A stretch of 64,000 nt of DNA from Phytopseudomonas punonensis (GCF_900142655.1 NZ_FRBQ01000010.1:1-64000), one strand, 5' to 3'. Positions 22,478 through 30,547 are shown, counted from the first letter of the stretch. Numbers and translations are program-made. Notes: generated by a model from the letters alone, not told the origin.

Positions 22478-22978
22478 ATGGCCCGTGGGGTTAACAAAGT
22501 CATTCTGGTCGGTACCTGCGGACAGGATCCGGAAACGCGCTATCTGCCCAGCGGCAATGCCGTGACCAACCTGAGCCTGGCTACCAGCGAGCAGTGGACG
22601 GACAAGCAGACCGGTCAGCGCGTCGAGAAAACCGAGTGGCACCGTGTGTCGCTGTTCGGCAAGGTCGCGGAGATCGCCGGCGAGTACCTGCGCAAGGGCT
22701 CCCAGGTGTACATCGAAGGCAAACTGCAGACTCGCGAGTGGGAAAAGGATGGTGTAAAGCGTTACACCACCGAAATCATCGTCGACATGCAGGGCACCAT
22801 GCAGCTGCTCGGCGGCCGTCCTGACGGCGCGGGTGGTGGTGATTCCGCCCCGCGTCAGTCGCGCCCGGCGCCGCAGCGCGAGCCGCAGCAACAGGCTCCG
22901 CGCCAGTCCGCACCGCAACAGCAGAAGCCGCAGCCCGCTCAGGACTACGACAGCTTCGACGACGATATCCCGTTCTGA
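22478..22978 (+). CDS. ssb: Single-stranded DNA-binding protein
   Basis: This 166 aa protein coats single-stranded DNA and recruits repair and replication partners. The OB fold spans about residues 1-110. A Gln/Pro/Arg-rich linker follows, and the acidic tip DDDIPF is the partner-binding tail. It lies 15 bases after the YajR-like gene and probably shares its transcript. Confidence 0.98.
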   Translation: MARGVNKVILVGTCGQDPETRYLPSGNAVTNLSLATSEQWTDKQTGQRVEKTEWHRVSLFGKVAEIAGEYLRKGSQVYIEGKLQTREWEKDGVKRYTTEIIVDMQGTMQLLGGRPDGAGGGDSAPRQSRPAPQREPQQQAPRQSAPQQQKPQPAQDYDSFDDDIPF

Positions 22979-22992
22979 TCGAGTGCTGACAG

Positions 22993-23018
22993 AAAGGCCC
23001 CGCATTGCGGGGCCTTTT
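22993..23018. terminator. Bidirectional terminator after ssb
   Basis: GGCCCCGC and GCGGGGCC flank a three-base loop, with A residues before and TTTT after. It is placed between the convergent ssb and VanZ-like genes. Confidence 0.92.
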
Positions 23019-23036
23019 CGTTTCTGCCGGTGCGGT

Positions 23037-23384
23037 TCAGGCCGGGCTGCAGTAGCGCTTGCGCAGCATGCACTGGCAGACCCACAGCATCAGGGCGATG
23101 CTGATGCCGCAGAGGTTGGCCAGCACATCCATCACGCTGAACTCGCGGGTTGGCTGGAGCACGTGTTGCAGCCATTCCAGCAGTGGTGCCTGGATGTACA
23201 GCAGTGGCCACAGCAGGAGGCCGGGCGTGCTGGGAAAAGCGATGCGGGTGACCAGCGCCAGGCCGACAAAGGCGATCAGATGAAGGAGTTTGTCCGACTC
23301 TTCGAATAGATCCGGTGGTGGCTCAGGGCGGAATAGCCCGTAGGCGAGTCCCGCACAGCAGGCCAGGAACAGCAGTTTTCTCAC
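23037..23384 (-). CDS. VanZ-like small membrane protein
   Basis: This protein of about 115 aa has roughly four hydrophobic segments and the VanZ-type pattern ESDKLLHLIAFVGLAL...PLLEWLQHVLQPTREFSVMDVLANLCGI. The function of such small VanZ-like proteins in Gram-negatives is not defined. I chose GTG 23384 (MRKLLFLACCAGLAYG) because AAGGAA lies 8 bases upstream. ATG codons further upstream would add an arginine-rich extension. Confidence 0.75.
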   Translation of the reverse strand: MRKLLFLACCAGLAYGLFRPEPPPDLFEESDKLLHLIAFVGLALVTRIAFPSTPGLLLWPLLYIQAPLLEWLQHVLQPTREFSVMDVLANLCGISIALMLWVCQCMLRKRYCSPA

Positions 23385-23629
23385 GTTTAATTTCCTTCGT
23401 TTCAATCGTCTTGGCATTCGGACTCGCATGGCGGCGCCCGGTTGCCCAAGGCTGCGTGCCCTCTGGGGCACCAAGTGCGTCAAGATGAATCCCGGTGGTG
23501 ACGCCGAGGGGTAAAAACAGCAAAATGCAGGCCATAGGGCTGAACCGTTCGGGCTCTGCCAAGAGTTAGCTTCCCAGGCATGGTGTCGGGTGCTGGCTCA
23601 AATCTGATTGTGGAGCTTCTAGTTTCGTT

Positions 23630-24514
23630 ATGCGCATGCGCCTGTTGTTGCTGGGTGGTGGCAGTACGCTGGGTCGGGCGTTGATTCGCCTGGGAGCCGA
23701 AGAAGATATCGGTTTTCTTGCCCCGCGCCCGCCGGCTCAGGGTTGGGATGCCGCCAGCCTGACTCAGTTGGTCGACGATACCCGCCCTGATGCGGTGATC
23801 AACCTCGCTTATTATTTCGACTGGTTTCAGGCTTCCAAGGTCAGCAAAGAGCGTTTTGCTGCCCAGGAGCGCGCTGTCGAGCGCCTGGCCGAACTCTGCC
23901 AGCACCATGACATTCGCCTGCTGCAGCCGTCGAGCTACCGGGTATTCGATGGTGCCCGCGCTACCGCCTACAACGAGAAAGACGAAACCCAGCCGCTGAG
24001 CATGCGTGGCCAGGTGCTGGTGCGTATGGAGCAGAGCGTACGCGCCCTGTGCCCGCGCCATGTGCTGCTGCGCTTCGGCTGGATACTCGATGACAGCCCG
24101 GACGGTCTGCTGGCGCGTTTTCTGGTGCGTGCCGAGCGTGACAAGGCGCTGTTCCTGGCCGATGACCGGCGCGGCAACCCGACGCCGGTGGATGATGCCG
24201 CGCGGGTGATTCTCGCCGTGCTCAAGCAGCTCGACTGCGCCGCGCCGTTGTGGGGTACCTACCACTACGGCGGGCACGAGGCGACCACGGCGCTGGCGCT
24301 GGGCCAGGCGATGCTTAGCGAGGCCCGCCACGTGCGTGAGAACCTGCTAGAGGAAATCTGCGGGCAGGCCCATGCCGCGAGGGGCGATGCCTCGGAAGAG
24401 CCGCAGCACGGCGTACTCGCGTGCAAGAAGATCCTTCACACCTTCGGCGTCAAGCCGCGCGCCTGGCGTGCCGGCCTGCCGAGCCTGCTGGAGCAGTATT
24501 ACCGTCATGTCTGA
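23630..24514 (+). CDS. RmlD-like NAD(P)-dependent sugar-nucleotide reductase
   Basis: This is a Rossmann-fold protein of 294 aa in the short-chain dehydrogenase superfamily. It starts MRMRLLLLGGGSTLGRALI (nucleotide-binding GGGSXXG) and resembles dTDP-4-dehydrorhamnose reductase over its first 200 residues. The classical YXXXK catalytic pair is not obvious: the region reads QPSSYRVFDG...LSMRGQVLVRME. A true RmlD activity is therefore uncertain. It overlaps the following epimerase gene by eight bases. P. aeruginosa has a similar pair beside oprG. Confidence 0.7.
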   Translation: MRMRLLLLGGGSTLGRALIRLGAEEDIGFLAPRPPAQGWDAASLTQLVDDTRPDAVINLAYYFDWFQASKVSKERFAAQERAVERLAELCQHHDIRLLQPSSYRVFDGARATAYNEKDETQPLSMRGQVLVRMEQSVRALCPRHVLLRFGWILDDSPDGLLARFLVRAERDKALFLADDRRGNPTPVDDAARVILAVLKQLDCAAPLWGTYHYGGHEATTALALGQAMLSEARHVRENLLEEICGQAHAARGDASEEPQHGVLACKKILHTFGVKPRAWRAGLPSLLEQYYRHV

Positions 24515-25436
24515 TCAACCTGTTCTCGTGACCGGCGGTGCCGGCTTCATCGGCTCCAACCTGGTCGACGCTTTGCTGGCACGCGGCCATAGCGTGCGCG
24601 TGTTGGACAACCTGTCCATGGGTAAACTTAGCAATCTGCCAGTTGGCGATGCGCGCCTGACCTTTATCGAAGGCGACGTGGCTGATGCCGCGCTGGTCAG
24701 CCGTGCGGTGGCGGGCTGCAGCGCCGTGGTGCATCTGGCTGCCGTGGCCTCGGTACAAGCCTCGGTGGACGACCCGGTGAGTACCCATCAGAGCAATTTC
24801 ATCGGCACCCTGAACATCTGCGAAGCGATGCGCGAGCACGGCTTACGCCGTGTGGTGTTCGCGTCCAGCGCTGCGGTGTATGGCAACAATGGCGAAGGTG
24901 TAGCGATCGATGAAGACACCGCCAAGGCGCCCTTGACGCCTTACGCGTCGGACAAGCTGGCCAGCGAGCACTACCTTGAGTTCTACGCGCGGCAGCATGG
25001 GCTGGAGCCGGCGATCTTTCGCTTCTTCAACGTGTTCGGCCCGCGCCAGGATCCGTCGTCGCCGTATTCCGGGGTGATCAGCATCTTCACCCAGCGTGCT
25101 CAGCAGGGCCTGCCGATCAGCGTGTTCGGTGACGGTGAGCAGACTCGGGATTTCTTCTACGTCGCCGATCTGGTCGAGCTGCTATTGCAGGCGCTGGATG
25201 CCAGGCAGCCGCCTGCCGGTGCGGTGAACGTCGGCTGGAATGAGTCGGTAAGCCTCAAGCAGCTGCTGGCGCAGATCGGCGAGCTGCTCGGCGGCTTGCC
25301 GCCGGTCACGCATCTGGATGCGCGAGCCGGCGATATCCGCCATTCCCTTGCCGACAATGGCCGCCTGGCCCGCGAGTACCGGTTGCCGGCGCAGACCTCG
25401 CTGCGTGATGGATTGGCGGCATTGCTCAACAGTTGA
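24507..25436 (+). CDS. NAD-dependent epimerase/dehydratase
   Basis: This is an extended short-chain dehydrogenase of 309 aa, probably a UDP-sugar 4-epimerase or related enzyme. The NAD-binding GGAGFIGSNLVDALL is near the N-terminus. The catalytic YASDK is in PLTPYASDKLASEHYLEFY. The sugar-nucleotide-binding NVFGPRQDPSSPYSGVISIF follows. It starts at ATG 24507 inside the end of the previous gene (translational coupling). It ends before a terminator. The sugar substrate cannot be told from sequence. Confidence 0.88.
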   Translation: MSDQPVLVTGGAGFIGSNLVDALLARGHSVRVLDNLSMGKLSNLPVGDARLTFIEGDVADAALVSRAVAGCSAVVHLAAVASVQASVDDPVSTHQSNFIGTLNICEAMREHGLRRVVFASSAAVYGNNGEGVAIDEDTAKAPLTPYASDKLASEHYLEFYARQHGLEPAIFRFFNVFGPRQDPSSPYSGVISIFTQRAQQGLPISVFGDGEQTRDFFYVADLVELLLQALDARQPPAGAVNVGWNESVSLKQLLAQIGELLGGLPPVTHLDARAGDIRHSLADNGRLAREYRLPAQTSLRDGLAALLNS

Positions 25437-25456
25437 GGCGCTAATCGCAGGACAGC

Positions 25457-25482
25457 AAAAAGCCGGCAATGCCGGCTTTTTC
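25457..25482 (+). terminator. Terminator after the epimerase gene
   Basis: AGCCGGC and GCCGGCT flank AAT. Five A residues precede and five T residues follow the stem. Confidence 0.88.
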
Positions 25483-25520
25483 GTTTGTGGGGTGGGGTTA
25501 GTGAGCCTAGCGCTGAACCT

Positions 25521-25581
25521 GTGGGATCGCGCCGTGCGCGCGAATCGCGGGCATGGACTAGGCGTCCCCGCCCGCTCCCAC
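25521..25581. repeat. REP palindrome, copy 1
   Basis: This is a 61-bp imperfect palindrome with ends GTGGGA and TCCCAC and the internal block TAGGCGTCCCCGCCCGCTCC. The same block recurs at 57552-57616 and, inverted, at 30400-30463. It lies between the convergent epimerase and oprG genes. Confidence 0.85.
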
Positions 25582-25622
25582 AAAAAGTAGATCGCTGTCA
25601 GCCCGCTCCTACTAACTGTCCT

Positions 25623-26315
25623 TTAGAACTTGTAACCCAGGCCAACCATGTATACGAACGGATCGACATCCACGTCAACCTTGGCGCGCACGCCCAGGGC
25701 GGTGTTGTCCACATAGGCGGTGGTGTCGATGTCGATATAGCGGGCCTGGGCGTTGATCATCAGGTTGTCGGTGAGCATGTAGTCGGCACCTATCTGCCAG
25801 GCCAGGCCCCAGGAGTTCTTGGCGCGGAAGTTGTCGAAGCCGGCTGCCGAGGCGCCGCTGCCCACGTGCTCGTCGAAGATCCAGGTGTAGTTGATGCCGC
25901 CGCCAACATAGGGCTGGAAGGCCGACTTGGCATCCAGCGGGTAGTACACCAGGCTCAGGGTTGGCGGCAGGTGCTTGAGGGTGCCGAGCTTGCCGTTCGC
26001 GGCGTCCAGCACGGTGCCCTTGATCTTCACGTCATGCTCGAACGGCGTGGCGGCGAGCAGCTCGATACCGAGGTGGTCGGTCATCATGTAGGCGAAGTTC
26101 AGGCCCAGCTGGGTATCGCTGCTCATGGTCGCCTTGCCGCCCAGATCGGTGCCGGCCAGACCGCCGCGGTCGACCTTGACCGAAGAGCTGTCCGCGTCCG
26201 GGTTGACGGTGATGGCGCCGGCGCGCACGAGAATGTCTCCAGCCTGGTGCGCCTGTGCAGCAGGGGCAGCCAATGCCAGGGCGATCAGCGAGACAGAGAA
26301 CAGCGACTTGTACAT
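25623..26315 (-). CDS. oprG: Outer-membrane protein OprG (OmpW family)
   Basis: This is an eight-stranded beta-barrel that gives small hydrophobic or amphipathic molecules a route across the outer membrane. It is 230 aa. A signal peptide MYKSLFSVSLIALALAAPAAQA precedes the mature protein. The OmpW pattern includes FAYMMTDHLGIELLAATPF, PTLSLVYYPL and the terminal VGLGYKF ending in Phe. The Anr-type box upstream suggests induction at low oxygen, as known for P. aeruginosa oprG. Gene order around it also matches P. aeruginosa. Confidence 0.93.
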   Translation of the reverse strand: MYKSLFSVSLIALALAAPAAQAHQAGDILVRAGAITVNPDADSSSVKVDRGGLAGTDLGGKATMSSDTQLGLNFAYMMTDHLGIELLAATPFEHDVKIKGTVLDAANGKLGTLKHLPPTLSLVYYPLDAKSAFQPYVGGGINYTWIFDEHVGSGASAAGFDNFRAKNSWGLAWQIGADYMLTDNLMINAQARYIDIDTTAYVDNTALGVRAKVDVDVDPFVYMVGLGYKF

Positions 26316-26357
26316 GGTGAGCTCCTAACGGTCATTCGAATCATCTCGGATGGCGTC

Positions 26358-26398
26358 AGGGTAGGGCGCTGAGCGCAGCGCCCGTTGACTCAGCTCAA
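26358..26398 (-). promoter_or_regulatory. Anr/FNR-type class II promoter of oprG
   Basis: On the minus strand an FNR-type palindrome TTGAGCTGAGTCAA (26385-26398; TTGA-N6-TCAA) is followed by a -10-like TACCCT (26358-26363). The box centre would fall about 41 bases before the predicted start site near 26351, the class II position. A perfect 8-bp hairpin (26364-26383) lies between box and -10. Confidence 0.65.
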
Positions 26399-26436
26399 TA
26401 GCTGGCTAAGCAAGGGTGCGACGGTTTGTCGCGATC

Positions 26437-26958
26437 TCAGTTGGCTGGCAGTTCGTAGGGGTAAATCTTGTCCGCTGCAAGCTGATAGCCAACTTCTGCC
26501 AGCTCGCTGCTGCTGTGTTCGACCTTGAGTGGGCCTTCGATCCAGAACGGCTGATACAGCGCGTCAAGCAACACGCCCAGTTCGGTCGTGACATGGATGA
26601 TCTGGTTGGACGGTGGCGGCGGCACGTGGATGCAGGCGCCGAAGTAGGGCACCAGCAGAAACTCGGTCACGCGGCCTTCTTCGGTGACATCCAGCGGCAC
26701 GATATAGCCGGGGATCTTGACGTTCTGGCCATCCATTTCCTTGACCACCGGCGCAGACGGAAACTGCTGCAGCGACACGGCGCCGCCCTCGGACAACGCG
26801 TCGCCAAGCTGCGACATGTCGTGCATGGGCGTCATCTGCGGCACCTGTGGCGGCGCATCCTTGGGGATCAGCTCCTGCCAGTTCAGGGTGCGCAGTTCGG
26901 CAGCCCAGAGCGGTGAAACCAGGATAAGGAGCAGAGCGGTAAGTAGGGCGCGACGCAT
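26437..26958 (-). CDS. DUF3299 secreted protein of the zrg-type operon
   Basis: This 173 aa protein has a signal peptide (MRRALLTALLLILVSPLWAAE). Its conserved DUF3299 core includes KIPGYIVPLD...LLVPYFGACIHVPPPPSNQIIHV. The conserved Cys and His suggest metal binding, but no biochemical role is established. In P. aeruginosa a homologue ends a Zur-controlled ABC-transporter operon. A strong hairpin separates it here from the upstream permease gene. Confidence 0.82.
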   Translation of the reverse strand: MRRALLTALLLILVSPLWAAELRTLNWQELIPKDAPPQVPQMTPMHDMSQLGDALSEGGAVSLQQFPSAPVVKEMDGQNVKIPGYIVPLDVTEEGRVTEFLLVPYFGACIHVPPPPSNQIIHVTTELGVLLDALYQPFWIEGPLKVEHSSSELAEVGYQLAADKIYPYELPAN

Positions 26959-26976
26959 GACACTACCTTTTGATTG

Positions 26977-27009
26977 AAAACGAAGCCGGGCTGATCAGGC
27001 CCGGCTTCG
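26977..27009 (-). terminator. Hairpin between the permease and DUF3299 genes
   Basis: This is a perfect 11-bp stem, CGAAGCCGGGC (26981-26991) with 26999-27009, around a seven-base loop. Read on the minus strand it is followed by TTTTCAATC. Only 22 bases remain before the DUF3299 ATG, so it is more likely an attenuator or mRNA processing/stability site than a full operon end. Confidence 0.65.
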
Positions 27010-27014
27010 CGTAG

Positions 27015-28277
27015 TCACAGCCGAATGGAGAGCCCATCGGCTAGAGATTGGCGATACGCGCGCCAGGCCGGTACGCAGCCCATCAGCAGGGCGGCCGCCA
27101 GAATAGCGCCGAGCAGCGTCCACTCATAGGTCGTTGGTGCGCTGAGCGGCAAATACAGGCCGTAGTTGGCCTGCACGTAGCCCTGGGCGCCGGCGATGCC
27201 GGCATACAGCAGTGCCGTACCCGCCACCACGCCAGCCACCGCCAGCGAGAAGGCTTCGAGAATCAGCAGACTGGCGACATGCCAGGGCCGCGCGCCGACC
27301 GAACGGAGGATGGCCATCTCCCGGCGCCGCTCGTTGAGGCTGGTGAGAATCGCCGTCAGCATGCCGATCAGTCCGGTCAGCACCACGAACAACGAGACCA
27401 CAAACAGCGCCTTTTCCGCCGTGCCCATAAGGCTCCACAGCTCCTGCAGAGCAACGCCGGGAAGAATCGCTAGCAGCGGCTCACCGCGATACTCGTTGAC
27501 CTCACGCTGCACGGCGAAGGTGGCGATCTTGCTTTTCAGACCGAGCATCGCCGCGGTGATCGCTTTGGGTTGCAGGTCCATGTGGCGCGCCTGCTCGGCA
27601 CTCACCTTGCCGGCGCCGCGAGCCGGCACGCCGTTCTGCCAGTCGACGTGCAGCGCCTCCATGCCCTCCAGAGAAATGTGCAGGGTACGATCCACCGGCG
27701 TGCCGGTGCGCGCCAGAATGCCGCTGACCACGAAGGGTTTGTCGTCGTGCTGCTGCAGGCTGATGGCCGCAACGCCGTGAGACAGCACGATCTTGTCGCC
27801 GAGTTTGTAGTGCAGCGCCTCGGCTACTTCGGCGCCGAGCACCACGTCGAACAAGTCGTGGAAGCGCTCGCCCTGAGCCAGCTGCAGCGATTGCCCGCGA
27901 CCGTAGTGGTAATGGTCGAAGTAGCCTTCGTTGGTGCCCATCACCCGATAGCCGCGGTGCGAGTCGCCCAGGGAAATCGGAATGGCCCAGTCCACCTGGC
28001 GGTGCGCGGCGAGCTTCTCGAAGCTGTCCCAGCGGATGTTGTTGGTGGCGTTGCCGATGCGGAACACCGAGTAGAGCAGCAGGTTGACGCTACCGGAACG
28101 GGCACCGACGATCAGGTCGGTGCCGCTGATGGTGTTGGCGAAGCTGGTGCGCGCTTCGGTGCGTACCCGTTCCACGGCGAGCAGCAGGCACACCGACAGG
28201 GCGATGGCGAATACCGTGAGCAGCGCGGTGAAGCGGCGGTTGGCCAGGCTGGCCAGGGCGAGTCGTAACAGGAACAC
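27015..28277 (-). CDS. FtsX-like ABC transporter permease
   Basis: This is an inner-membrane permease of 420 aa of the MacB/FtsX type. It has one N-terminal membrane segment (RFTALLTVFAIALSVCLLLAV), a large periplasmic domain (about residues 45-290), and three C-terminal segments with the family motif LNERRREMAILRSVGARPW. I chose GTG 28277 (MFLLRLALASLANRR) because GAGGAGGT lies just upstream; this start sits immediately after the ATPase stop. With the neighbouring ATPase, ZrgA-like and DUF3299 proteins it fits a zinc-related system. Direct transport of zinc by it is inference. Confidence 0.88.
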   Translation of the reverse strand: MFLLRLALASLANRRFTALLTVFAIALSVCLLLAVERVRTEARTSFANTISGTDLIVGARSGSVNLLLYSVFRIGNATNNIRWDSFEKLAAHRQVDWAIPISLGDSHRGYRVMGTNEGYFDHYHYGRGQSLQLAQGERFHDLFDVVLGAEVAEALHYKLGDKIVLSHGVAAISLQQHDDKPFVVSGILARTGTPVDRTLHISLEGMEALHVDWQNGVPARGAGKVSAEQARHMDLQPKAITAAMLGLKSKIATFAVQREVNEYRGEPLLAILPGVALQELWSLMGTAEKALFVVSLFVVLTGLIGMLTAILTSLNERRREMAILRSVGARPWHVASLLILEAFSLAVAGVVAGTALLYAGIAGAQGYVQANYGLYLPLSAPTTYEWTLLGAILAAALLMGCVPAWRAYRQSLADGLSIRL

Positions 28278-28278
28278 C

Positions 28279-28986
28279 TCAGACCTCCTCTGCTTTGCTG
28301 GCGCGGTTGAGTTCGGCGAGCGATAGGCTGCGGTCGAACAGCGCGGCCAGGCTCTGGTCGTGGCTGACGAACAGCAGGCTGGCGCCGACATCGCGGCACT
28401 CGCTGAACAGCAGCTCGAGAAACGCCTGGCGGGCATCGGCGTCCAGTGCCGAGGTCGGTTCGTCGGCGATCACCAGCTCCGGCTGGCCGATCAGCGCGCG
28501 GGCGGCGGCGACGCGTTGCTGCTGACCTATGGACAGCGAGTCGGCACGGCGCTCGAGCAGTTCGGGGCGCAGGCCCAGATGCTCCAGCAGTTTCGCTGCG
28601 GCCCCATCGACACTGCCGTAACGCTGTGCGGCGCGCTCGGCTCGCAAGCGTGAGAAGCGGCAAGGCAGCTCGACGTTGTCGCGCACGCTGAGGAACGGCA
28701 GCAGGTTGAACTGCTGGAAGATGTAGCCGGTATGGTCGACGCGAAAGCTGTCCCTGCGCGCCGCCGAGAGCGAGGCGAGGTCTTCGCCGAGCAGGCGAAT
28801 GCTGCCGCGGCCGGGTTTCTGCACGCCACCAAGCAAGCCGAGCAGGGTGGTCTTGCCACTACCGCTGGGGCCCTTGAGAAACAGGGTCTCGCCGCGTTGC
28901 AGATGGAAATGGGGGATGTCCAGAAGCTCGTCCTGGCCGGGCCAGGCGAAGCCGAGGTCGGTGAGTTCGATCAGTGCTGTGGTCAT
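28279..28986 (-). CDS. ABC transporter ATP-binding protein
   Basis: This is a 235 aa ATPase of the MacB/LolD class. Walker A is GPSGSGKTTLL, the Q-loop region YIFQQFNLLPFLSVRDN is the family type, the signature is LSIGQQQRVAAARAL and Walker B is LVIADEPTSALD. It energises the FtsX-like permease encoded directly downstream. Confidence 0.93.
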   Translation of the reverse strand: MTTALIELTDLGFAWPGQDELLDIPHFHLQRGETLFLKGPSGSGKTTLLGLLGGVQKPGRGSIRLLGEDLASLSAARRDSFRVDHTGYIFQQFNLLPFLSVRDNVELPCRFSRLRAERAAQRYGSVDGAAAKLLEHLGLRPELLERRADSLSIGQQQRVAAARALIGQPELVIADEPTSALDADARQAFLELLFSECRDVGASLLFVSHDQSLAALFDRSLSLAELNRASKAEEV

Positions 28987-29092
28987 GGGGACTGCTGGCG
29001 CTGGAGGGAAAGAGGCAAGTGTGCCAGTCCTAGGTGTGGATACCGAACCGGATATGTTGCGACACGCTAAAAATGGCTTTGCCGGCGAATGT

Positions 29093-29200
29093 GCAGCTAC
29101 AAGGCAGAAGCGGAGGCTCCCTGCGTAGGGTGGACAACGCCCTTTTTGTCCACCATTGCGATCGCAGAGCGGTGGACGGGTGAAGCGTCGTCCACCCTAC
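29093..29200. repeat. Intergenic arm plus GTAGGGTGGA palindrome, copy 1
   Basis: GTAGGGTGGA (29125-29134) and TCCACCCTAC (29191-29200) bound a 76-bp palindromic unit. The sequence before it, GCTACAAGGCAGAAGC (29096-29111), is an arm also found at 30346, 34337 and 58897. The unit is nearly identical to 34385-34460. It lies between the ZrgA-like and ATPase genes. Confidence 0.85.
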
Positions 29201-29260
29201 GAAGGGTGGCTCTCGTCACTTTGTTGCCACTGCAGCTGAAGCGTGAATCGGCTTTACGGT

Positions 29261-29851
29261 TTAGAAGCTCAGGCGCGGATTGGCCGGGGTCGACTCGACA
29301 CCCTGCTGGCCGCTCGGGCCAATCAGTTGCACGTTGATCTTCTGGGTGGCGGGGAACTGCTTGTAGAACGCCGACAGGTCGAGGGTCTTCAGCTCGCCAG
29401 GTTGCTTGCAGGTGAAGCTGTAGTCGGCATCGATATCGCTGTGCTCGTGGTGATGCTCGTCGCCGTCCGCATGCTCGTCGTGGTCATGGTCATGGTCATG
29501 GTCATGGTCAGCTTCGGCATTGCCGAACAGCGGGCTGCGCACTTCGTTTTCACTCAGGCTGCAGCCGGCCGCGGCAGGCAGGCCGAACAGGGTCTGGGGT
29601 TTTTCCAGCAGTGCGCGGGCACTGGCAACGGTTTTCTTGTCGGCATCGCTGGTGGCGGCATGCTCGAAGCCGACGATGTTCATTGCCGGGCTCTGCAGTT
29701 CGATTTCTAGGGTGCTGCCTTCCAGCGCCACGTTCAGCGTGGCAACGCCATGTTCGTGTTTGCCGAGGCTGCCGTGTTCATGATCATCGTGAGCATGAGC
29801 GACGGCCAGCGGGAGGAGGGCGAAAGGCAGGGCGAGCAATAGGCGACGCAT
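29261..29851 (-). CDS. ZrgA-type zinc-binding protein (DUF2796)
   Basis: This is a periplasmic histidine-rich protein of 196 aa. The signal peptide MRRLLLALPFALLPLAVAHA is followed by HDDHEHGSLGKHEHG at the mature N-terminus. A central loop contains five His-Asp repeats followed by more His (HDHDEHADGDEHHHEH). Such loops collect zinc. I chose ATG 29851 with GGAG at good spacing over ATG 29866. It is the first gene of the zrg-type operon, with a candidate Zur site upstream. NCBI-style naming calls this family ZrgA. The exact role in P. aeruginosa-like bacteria is not proven. Confidence 0.87.
   Translation of the reverse strand: MRRLLLALPFALLPLAVAHAHDDHEHGSLGKHEHGVATLNVALEGSTLEIELQSPAMNIVGFEHAATSDADKKTVASARALLEKPQTLFGLPAAAGCSLSENEVRSPLFGNAEADHDHDHDHDHDEHADGDEHHHEHSDIDADYSFTCKQPGELKTLDLSAFYKQFPATQKINVQLIGPSGQQGVESTPANPRLSF
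29481..29510. repeat. Five tandem copies of TGGTCA inside the zrgA-like gene
   Basis: This is a perfect 6-bp tandem repeat of five units. It encodes the alternating Asp-His run of the metal-binding loop. Confidence 0.95.
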
Positions 29852-29878
29852 GGAAAGCTCCGGCATGGGATAGTTAGT

Positions 29879-29891
29879 GATACGTTATAAC
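29879..29891 (-). promoter_or_regulatory. Candidate Zur box upstream of the zrg-type operon
   Basis: GATACGTTATAAC carries one perfect half-site (TATAAC) and a degenerate other half relative to the gamma-proteobacterial GTTATANTATAAC. I count nine of twelve informative positions. It lies 28-40 bases upstream of the ATG of the ZrgA-like gene. Zur control of this operon is known in P. aeruginosa. This site is a prediction. Confidence 0.5.
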
Positions 29892-29973
29892 AAATTTAAC
29901 TGCCGTGGTAGTGGCTGCTTGGTTTGCCAGCCGGCCCGTGGGAGCATGGCGCATCGATCAGGTGGAGACAGAT

Positions 29974-30327
29974 ATGGTGCGTATTCGCGGGCGGATCGGC
30001 GATTGGCCGGTAGACCTGACGGTGGAGCTGGATCCGCAGGACTGGGCGCAGTTGGCAGCAGCCGTGCCGAGCGTGACAACGCAGAGCCCAGCGGCGGTCG
30101 CCCCAGCCCCGGCTCAGGCGGATCAGGATGGCCAGTGGCAAACGGTGCTGGAACTGTTGCGCCGCGCCGGGCGTATCGAAGGGCCGCAGTTGATGGCGCA
30201 ATTGGCCGCGCTGGCCGGCGGCGAAGTGGCCGGCAAGCGCCTGCTGGTGCGCCTGCGCCACTGCGAGCAGGTGCGCATGGAAGCCGGCGCCGATGCGCCG
30301 GTCTATTGTTGGGTGGGAGAGGCGTAG
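29974..30327 (+). CDS. Conserved hypothetical protein
   Basis: A 117 aa protein starts at ATG 29974 (MVRIRGRIGDWPVDLTVELDP) with GGTGGAG eight bases upstream. The upstream extension to 29905 has no ribosome-binding site. It has a beta-rich N-terminal ~40 residues, an Ala/Pro linker (about 43-60) and a helical C-terminal part (TVLELLRRAGRIEGPQLMAQLAALAGG) resembling a small winged-helix-like unit. No membrane segment or signal is seen. I do not recognise a function. It lies in the same position as a hypothetical gene of P. aeruginosa between the zinc operon and ybbN. Confidence 0.75.
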   Translation: MVRIRGRIGDWPVDLTVELDPQDWAQLAAAVPSVTTQSPAAVAPAPAQADQDGQWQTVLELLRRAGRIEGPQLMAQLAALAGGEVAGKRLLVRLRHCEQVRMEAGADAPVYCWVGEA

Positions 30328-30547
30328 TTCTGCTGCCTGGGCAATCTGGGCATGCGTACGGGCAACTACAAGGCGAAAGCAGACATTGTTGTTTTACCCG
30401 TGGGAACGGGCGGGGACGCCTAGGCCATGCCCGTGATTTTTCGCGGGCATGGCCCGCTCCCACAGATACTGCGCCGATGCCCGCTACCGCAGCGTTGCAG
30501 CCAAGATAGACAAAGCCCTGTTTGAAGGTCGTGAACAGGTTCTTAGT
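30326..30547. repeat. Composite intergenic element E1 with a REP inside
   Basis: The right end reads GTGAACAGGTTC directly after the stop codon of the converging cnoX gene. The left arm CTGGGCATGCGTACGGGC (30346 on) matches element E2. The right arm GCGTTGCAGCCAAGATAGAC (about 30493 on) matches E2 as well. A REP palindrome fills the middle. The left terminal repeat is eroded. Confidence 0.65.
30400..30463. repeat. REP palindrome, copy 2 (inverted)
   Basis: This is a 64-bp palindrome GTGGGAACGGGCGGGGACGC...CCGCTCCCAC. Its reverse complement matches copies at 25521 and 57552, including TAGGCGTCCCCGCCCG. Confidence 0.88.

Noticed and set aside
29481..29510. Possible CRISPR-like short repeat
   Set aside because: It is a coding 6-bp tandem repeat without spacers.
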